Assembly: GCA_023264075.1 (NCBI GenBank)
Contig: JALQTG010000040.1
Coordinates: forward strand, 1-7,535
Reading direction: 5' to 3'
Length of the DNA stretch: 7,535 nt
Source of the DNA: Crocinitomicaceae bacterium
GTDB taxonomy: Bacteria > Bacteroidota > Bacteroidia > Flavobacteriales_D > Crocinitomicaceae
The notes under the pieces are model-generated. The model was not told the origin of the DNA, did no database searches, and was given only the letters and a program-made list of their open reading frames with translations. The position numbers and the translations under genes are program-made. This document shows, in pieces, positions 4,894-7,535 of the stretch (its first letter is position 1; the number at the start of each line of letters is the position of its first letter).

Positions 4894-6261
4894 ATGAGAG
4901 AAGCAGACAAGTTTGGTACTCAACCACTGGGAAAATTATTGCGGCAGCAGGCTTTTCCAGCTTCTATCGGTATATTGGTGATGTCTATTTATGGCATTGT
5001 GGATACCATATTTGTTGGACATTTTGTAGGTGCTGATGGAATTGGAGCTATTACAGTGGTACTGCCAATTACTTTTTTAATAGCAAGTATAGGTATGGCT
5101 ATTGGTGTTGGAGGAGCTTCTGTTTTATCCCGAGCACTAGGAGATAGCAATAAGGAGAAGGCTTATTTTACATTTGGAAACCAAGTAATGCTGACCGTTA
5201 CATTGGCACTCCTTTTTGTCCTCACTGGCTTTGCGTTCAGTGATGAGGTGATTCGATTGTTCGGAGGAAATGGGAGTATCCATGGTCCTGCCTTGGAGTA
5301 TTTTGGAATTGTTTTGATTGGAATTCCTTTTCTTGCATGGAGTATGATGTCTAACAATGTGATTAGAACTGAAGGATATCCCAAAATTGCCATGATCATC
5401 ATGATTATTCCAGCAGTTTTGAATTTAGTGCTGGATCCTGTTCTAATCGTCTATTTCGATATGGGGTTAGCGGGTGCGGCTTGGGCTACTACAATTTCGT
5501 TCGTTGGAAGCGCTTTGTTTGCTTTGTATCATTTCTCTCTAGGGAAAAGTCAATTGTCGTTTGCAGCAAAATACTTCATTATAAAGCCCAAAATAATTGG
5601 TGAAATCGCTTCATTGGGCGCTGTTACGTTCGCGCGTCAAGGAGTTATCAGTATTTTGGCCACAGTGCTGAACAATTCGCTCTTTTATTATGGGGGAGAG
5701 CAAGGGTTATCTGTGTACGGAATTATCAATCGCGTATTGATGTTCGCTAACTTCCCAGTGTTGGGTATCACGCAAGGATTTGTGCCCATCGTTGGCTATA
5801 ACTTTGGGGCTAAGTTTAAAAATAGGGTGCGCGACATCGTTAAATTAGCAATTGTTTGGGCCACGGCATTCGCCCTAATAATCTTTGTGTTGTTGATGAT
5901 ATTCGCCCACGAAATTCCGGTGTTGTTCACAACAAATACCGGCCTTATTGAGGATTCTGGGAACGCTATTCGTATCGTGTTCTTAGCGACTCCTTTACTG
6001 GCAGTGAGCTTAATCATTAGCGCCTATTATCAAGCTATTGGTCGCGCACTTCCTGCGCTCTTACTTGCGTTAACGAAACAAGGCTTCTTTCTCATCCCAC
6101 TCGTGTTAATCCTTCCTCTGTACTTTGGGTTGGATGGAATCTGGATGGCCTTCCCGATAGCAGATGTCGGCGCAGCGTTGGTGAGCTATTTTTATTATAA
6201 GATTGCGAAGGTGCGCTATTCGGATAAGGAGATGGTTTCTAATCCGGATATTATTTCATAG
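4894..6261 (+). CDS. MATE family efflux transporter, MepA-like
   Basis: Polytopic inner-membrane protein of 455 residues, the normal MATE length, expected to have 12 helices in two six-helix halves and to export organic compounds in exchange for Na+ or H+. Half one includes IYGIVDTIFVGHFVG (32-46), GVGGASVLSRALGD (71-84), RTEGYPKIAMI (158-168) and LNLVLDP (176-182), the last two being conserved MATE segments. Half two includes YGIINRV (275-281), GFVPIVGYNFGAK (295-307) and YYQAIGRALPALL (378-390). VPIVGYNFGA closely resembles the VPLIAYNFMA segment of S. aureus MepA. Substrate cannot be read from sequence; members carry drugs, dyes or natural products. The gene starts 20 bases after the histidine kinase with no terminator between, so co-transcription is likely. 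No Shine-Dalgarno sequence is visible. The gene is intact. Confidence 0.94.
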   Translation: MREADKFGTQPLGKLLRQQAFPASIGILVMSIYGIVDTIFVGHFVGADGIGAITVVLPITFLIASIGMAIGVGGASVLSRALGDSNKEKAYFTFGNQVMLTVTLALLFVLTGFAFSDEVIRLFGGNGSIHGPALEYFGIVLIGIPFLAWSMMSNNVIRTEGYPKIAMIIMIIPAVLNLVLDPVLIVYFDMGLAGAAWATTISFVGSALFALYHFSLGKSQLSFAAKYFIIKPKIIGEIASLGAVTFARQGVISILATVLNNSLFYYGGEQGLSVYGIINRVLMFANFPVLGITQGFVPIVGYNFGAKFKNRVRDIVKLAIVWATAFALIIFVLLMIFAHEIPVLFTTNTGLIEDSGNAIRIVFLATPLLAVSLIISAYYQAIGRALPALLLALTKQGFFLIPLVLILPLYFGLDGIWMAFPIADVGAALVSYFYYKIAKVRYSDKEMVSNPDIIS

Positions 6262-6318
6262 GGGTTAAAAGGTTCAACGTTTAGGGTTCGAGGTTTAATC
6301 TTCGAATTTCGAACTATT
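6262..6318 (+). repeat. Degenerate heptanucleotide tandem repeats between the MATE and DEAD-box genes
   Basis: From 6270 to 6311 the sequence divides into six consecutive 7-base units. Examples are AGGTTCA (6270-6276), GGGTTCG (6284-6290) and AGGTTTA (6291-6297), with approximate consensus RNGTTYR. All six have TT at positions 4-5, a pyrimidine at 6 and a purine at 7. A further like unit, GGGTTAA (6262-6268), lies one base out of phase upstream, and a decayed one follows at 6312-6318. GTTCGA at 6286-6291 and TCGAAC at 6309-6314 are inverted, giving a weak possible stem. No T-run terminator is seen. Function unknown. Confidence 0.55.
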
Positions 6319-6347
6319 CAACCGAGATTAATTTCTATCTTTAAAAC

Positions 6348-7535
6348 ATGAAATTTGCAGAATTAAATTTATCAGACGAACTTCAAGAAGCAATTGCTTG
6401 TATGGGGTTTGAGAATTCCACGCCCATACAAGATCAGGCAATCCCAATGATTTTAGAAGGGCGTGATATGATTGCGTGTGCCCAAACGGGAACAGGAAAA
6501 ACTGCTGCTTTTATCCTTCCCATCTTAAATAAGCTAGTTGGTAAAACGGATATGAGTACAGATACGCTCGTAGTTGTCCCTACAAGAGAATTGGCTATTC
6601 AAATTGAACAGCAAATTCAAGGGCTTTCGTATTTTATTTCTGTTGGTTCTAAAGCTGTGTATGGTGGTGGTTCTGGAAAAGATTTTGAAGAAGAAAAACA
6701 AGCGTTAACGAATGGAACGGATATCATTGTAGCTACTCCAGGCAAGTTACTGTCTCACTTGAAATTGGGTTACGTAAAGTTTGACAAAGTGAAACACCTT
6801 ATCCTTGACGAAGCAGATAGAATGTTAGACATGGGATTTTACGATGATTTAAAGAAAATCATGGATCATCTTCCCGCAGAGCGACAAAATCTTTTATTTA
6901 GTGCCACTATGGCGAAATCGATTCGCGATTTAGCGCGGAATCTGCTGAAAAATCCAGTGGAGATCAATTTGGCATTGTCCAAACCTGCAGAAGGAGTTGA
7001 CCAAAAAGTTTATTTAGCACACGATAACCAGAAGAATCCATTAATTCATGAATTACTTAAAGAGCGCAAGGATTACGAGCGCATTATTTTGTTTACTTCC
7101 ACCAAAAGTAAAGTGAACGATATCGTTCGATATTTGGTAAAGAAAGGGTACAAGGCCTCCGGTATATCGTCTGATTTAGAACAAGAAGAACGAGAAGAGA
7201 CCTTGCGAGGATTCCGTTCAGGACGAATTCCCTTGTTGGTTGCTACCGATGTGATGAGTCGCGGAATTGATATCAAAGAGATCAACATGGTCATCAATTA
7301 CGATGCGCCTGGAGATGCGGAAGACTATGTCCACAGAGTGGGGCGAACAGCCAGAGCTAACACTACAGGAGAGGCGGTAACTTTAATCAACGAACGCGAC
7401 ATGCAGCGCTTCCAACGGATTGAGGATTTGATCGGATCTACTGTTCCTCGAATGGTCATGCCTGAGCATCTTGGAGAGGCACCAGAGTGGAAAGTCTCAA
7501 CAGGTAAAAAGAAGTTCAATTCGAAAAAGCGTCCA
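6348..7535 (+). CDS. DEAD-box ATP-dependent RNA helicase, 3' end cut by the window (RhlE-like)
   Basis: Cytoplasmic RNA-unwinding ATPase; 396 residues are visible from ATG 6348 with no stop before the right edge. All helicase motifs are present in order: Q-motif with F21 and TPIQ (25-28), motif I AQTGTGKT (45-52), Ia PTRELA (78-83), GG (106-107), Ib TPGK (130-133), II DEAD (154-157), III SAT (185-187), IV ILFT (247-250), V ATDVMSRGIDI (299-309) and VI HRVGRTAR (329-336). Both RecA-like domains are complete. The visible end turns basic (TGKKKFNSKKRP), the start of the RNA-binding tail common in RhlE/CsdA-type proteins, so the missing part is probably short and low-complexity. Motif Ib has Lys where Arg is usual, a conservative change. 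Likely role is ribosome assembly or mRNA turnover, often cold-induced in this family, but the exact paralogue cannot be named. Confidence 0.95.
   Translation, partial: MKFAELNLSDELQEAIACMGFENSTPIQDQAIPMILEGRDMIACAQTGTGKTAAFILPILNKLVGKTDMSTDTLVVVPTRELAIQIEQQIQGLSYFISVGSKAVYGGGSGKDFEEEKQALTNGTDIIVATPGKLLSHLKLGYVKFDKVKHLILDEADRMLDMGFYDDLKKIMDHLPAERQNLLFSATMAKSIRDLARNLLKNPVEINLALSKPAEGVDQKVYLAHDNQKNPLIHELLKERKDYERIILFTSTKSKVNDIVRYLVKKGYKASGISSDLEQEEREETLRGFRSGRIPLLVATDVMSRGIDIKEINMVINYDAPGDAEDYVHRVGRTARANTTGEAVTLINERDMQRFQRIEDLIGSTVPRMVMPEHLGEAPEWKVSTGKKKFNSKKRP

Noticed and set aside
6336..6343. TATCTTTA as a -7 element for the helicase gene
   Set aside because: It lacks the final G and a -33 partner, and would place the transcription start at or past the ATG.

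Overview
The window looks like a chromosomal stretch from a member of the Bacteroidota, most likely Flavobacteriales. The evidence is an energy-transducer TonB of the Bacteroidota type (single N-terminal anchor, acidic Pro/Glu linker), a menaquinone-type MenB whose sequence resembles those of that phylum, AT-leaning codon use, starts mostly without Shine-Dalgarno sequences, and a good match to the phylum's TAnnTTTG -7 promoter element. A narrower placement (for example Crocinitomicaceae) is only a guess. No tRNA, rRNA, CRISPR array, transposase or phage gene was seen, and no stretch over 300 bases lacks a gene.

Layout. 3-257 (+) is an open frame cut by the left edge that joins two unrelated protein ends. 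The left half is the C-terminal part of a GNAT-like protein and the right half is the last ~38 residues of glycine cleavage H protein. 258-381 is a leader region holding a candidate promoter, a hairpin and a tiny ORF with a Shine-Dalgarno sequence. 382-1050 (+) is a TonB-family protein, closed by a strong intrinsic terminator at 1067-1098. 1113-1853 (+) is deoC, overlapping by 8 bases with cysQ at 1846-2646 (+). menB (2686-3528, -) converges on cysQ across a 39-base gap with no obvious terminator. A 118-base divergent region separates menB from a membrane histidine kinase (3647-4873, +), which is followed 20 bases later by a MATE transporter (4894-6261, +). The gap 6262-6347 carries degenerate 7-bp tandem repeats. 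A DEAD-box RNA helicase (6348 onward, +) runs off the right edge.

How the genes fit together. Most are housekeeping or envelope functions without a single shared pathway. deoC (deoxyribose-5-phosphate catabolism) and cysQ (removal of 3'-phosphoadenosine 5'-phosphate) form a tightly coupled pair. The kinase and the MATE transporter look co-transcribed, with no response regulator beside them. menB stands apart from any other men gene. No clearly new multi-gene system is visible. The points most worth checking are the GNAT/GcvH chimera at the left end, the terminator placed 14 bases before deoC, the heptamer array, and the tonB leader.
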